Assembly: GCA_023416515.1 (NCBI GenBank)
Contig: JAEZHP010000025.1
Span: forward strand, 1 to 33,515
Origin: Pseudomonadota bacterium
GTDB lineage: Bacteria; Pseudomonadota; Alphaproteobacteria; Sphingomonadales; Sphingomonadaceae
Direction of reading: 5' to 3'
DNA: 33,515 nucleotides
In this document: positions 32,549 through 33,515 of the stretch, in pieces
Position numbering within the stretch: position 1 is the first letter of the stretch
Layout: each line of letters begins with the position of its first letter
Made by a program: the position numbers and the translations under genes
Notes under the pieces: generated by a model
What the model was told of the DNA's origin: nothing
What the model saw: the letters and a program-made list of their open reading frames with translations, nothing else
Databases searched by the model: none

Positions 32549-33373
32549 CTAGCGGGCGAGCTCGTGGACCGCTTCTTCAAACCGGATCGTCGGCGGCGAC
32601 AGCAGGGAGCGCATCCGCTCCGTCGCCGCGACCATTCTCGGCGAAGCGCCAGGCTCCGAATTGAAGATCGGGTCCTTGCCGAGGCTTGAGCCGATCGCGT
32701 CGCACATCTGCCGAAGGGAAAGCTCCTCGGGGCCCGCGACATTGACGACCGCAGAATCCTCCAGACCCGCAGCGGCGGCGGTCGCGCGCGCCGCGTCCGC
32801 TGCGTGGATGGGGTTTATGCGCAGCCCCTCCTCTCCCTGTAGGGTGATCGCCTGCCCGTCGCGCACGCTGGCAATGAGCCGCGGCACGAGCATCCCTTTC
32901 TTCTGGCCGGGGCCGTAGATGAAGAAGAAGCGAAGAATCACGACGGTCAGATACGGGGCATAGGCCTCGGCGAGGATCTCCGCGGCGCGCTTTGACGCCG
33001 GGTAGAAACCCATCGGCGATGCCAGAGGAGAATCCTCCTCGATCATCTCGTCGGACGGCGCGTACACGCCCCCGGTCGATGCGTAGATGAAGTGGCTCGC
33101 CCCGGCTCGGCGCGCATAGTCGAGCATCGCAAGCGGCTGAGCGGTGTTGACCTGGAACACGTCCGCGGCGGTTTCGGGAAACTCGCGGAAGCGGCTCGAC
33201 TGGGCGAGATAGAAAACGGAATCGATCTTGTCGGGGAGACCGGCCGGATCGAGCGACCGCGACAGATCCAGAGTGTCGCGCCCGCAGCCCACCACGTCCG
33301 AATCCCTGGAGAGCAGTGGCACCAGATGACTTCCGAGCAGCCCGCCGGCGCCGGTCACGATGGTCTTTTTCAC
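32549..33373 (-). CDS. NAD-dependent epimerase/dehydratase or reductase (extended SDR)
   Basis: 274 residues. The nucleotide-binding loop is GAGGLLGSH (8-16), a variant of GGAGFIG. YASTGGVYAP (98-107) supplies the Ser/Thr, and FYPASKRAAE (123-132) gives catalytic Tyr124 and Lys128. LRFFFIYGPGQKKGMLVPRLI and INPIHAADAARA match nucleoside-diphosphate-sugar epimerases/reductases. It is shorter than GalE or RmlB (about 330-360 residues) and could be a 4-ketoreductase or a small epimerase; the substrate is not evident. It starts with GTG at 33373, overlapping the stop of the upstream membrane-protein gene (GTGA). Confidence 0.85.
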   Translation of the reverse strand: MKKTIVTGAGGLLGSHLVPLLSRDSDVVGCGRDTLDLSRSLDPAGLPDKIDSVFYLAQSSRFREFPETAADVFQVNTAQPLAMLDYARRAGASHFIYASTGGVYAPSDEMIEEDSPLASPMGFYPASKRAAEILAEAYAPYLTVVILRFFFIYGPGQKKGMLVPRLIASVRDGQAITLQGEEGLRINPIHAADAARATAAAAGLEDSAVVNVAGPEELSLRQMCDAIGSSLGKDPIFNSEPGASPRMVAATERMRSLLSPPTIRFEEAVHELAR

Positions 33374-33515
33374 GATACCGGCTTTCTGAGCAGTCGCAGT
33401 TGTTGAAGGAAAGCGGGCGTGATTACGCCCAGTGGGTAGGCGGCTAGTAGCGCCACCAGCAGAATGCTCAACTTGAGAGCAGTCGTGCCCGGGTCAAGCA
33501 GCGTCCCATCCGGCA
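33370..33515 (-). CDS. C-terminal end of a membrane protein (partial, cut by right edge)
   Basis: An open frame of 47 codons enters from the right edge and stops at TGA 33370-33372. It is too short to be called by length alone, but it contains a clear hydrophobic span (LKLSILLVALLAAYPLGVI) and a basic tail (QLRLLRKPVS). Its stop overlaps the GTG of the epimerase-like gene by 4 bases, the same GTGA arrangement seen elsewhere in the locus. That supports a real gene. A flippase (Wzx) or another polytopic protein would fit, but too little is visible to decide. Confidence 0.6.
   Translation of the reverse strand, partial: PDGTLLDPGTTALKLSILLVALLAAYPLGVITPAFLQQLRLLRKPVS

Overview
The window is high-GC DNA, probably from an alphaproteobacterium, and most likely a sphingomonad. 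That placement is an inference from base composition, GTG/TTG starts, the style of the small secreted proteins and the kind of surface-polysaccharide genes. There is no rRNA, tRNA or marker gene to prove it. It is mainly a dense surface-polysaccharide (O-antigen, capsule or exopolysaccharide) locus, flanked by genes for large secreted surface proteins.

Left part (1-7038, all on the minus strand): a PDZ-containing M48 metalloprotease, a small lipoprotein, galE, and a two-partner secretion pair. The outer-membrane transporter TpsB overlaps the start of its filamentous-haemagglutinin-like partner TpsA by an ATGA, and TpsA runs off the left edge. On the plus strand, 7208-7456 encodes an 81-residue membrane protein followed by a textbook rho-independent terminator.

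Middle part (7598-13775): wecB (UDP-GlcNAc 2-epimerase), a membrane-anchored J-domain protein, a TviB/WbpA-type UDP-HexNAc dehydrogenase, an RTX calcium-binding protein with a type I secretion-like C-terminus, and a UDP-glucuronate 4-epimerase.

Core part (14048-21784, plus strand): a Wzy-like membrane protein, a GT4 glycosyltransferase, a PglC-like phosphoglycosyl transferase, an aminotransferase, a WbpM/PglF-type UDP-GlcNAc 4,6-dehydratase, and an unusual fusion of a formyltransferase-like domain with a beta-propeller-like domain resembling the N-terminal domain of GINT1. I infer that these make a 4-amino (possibly 4-formamido) 2,4,6-trideoxyhexose and start the repeat unit on undecaprenyl phosphate with it.

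Right part (21781-33515): a WbpE-like aminotransferase, a GT4 glycosyltransferase, and a dTDP-3-acylamino-3,6-dideoxyhexose pathway (rmlA, rmlB, an FdtA/QdtA-type ketoisomerase, an FdtB-type aminotransferase and a WxcM/FdtC-type acyltransferase). There is also an AsnB-like amidotransferase, a methyltransferase, another GT4, an NAD-dependent epimerase/reductase and the tail of a membrane protein cut by the right edge. rmlC and rmlD are absent from the window, as expected if dTDP-sugar flow goes to an amino sugar and not to rhamnose.

Gene packing is tight. There are seven 4-base start/stop overlaps (ATGA or GTGA) and three convergent pairs whose stop codons share bases (CTAA, CTAA, CTAG). No stretch longer than about 300 bases lacks a gene. 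No CRISPR array, insertion sequence, tRNA or rRNA was seen. No recognised flippase (Wzx), Wza/Wzc export gene or type I secretion gene lies inside the window.
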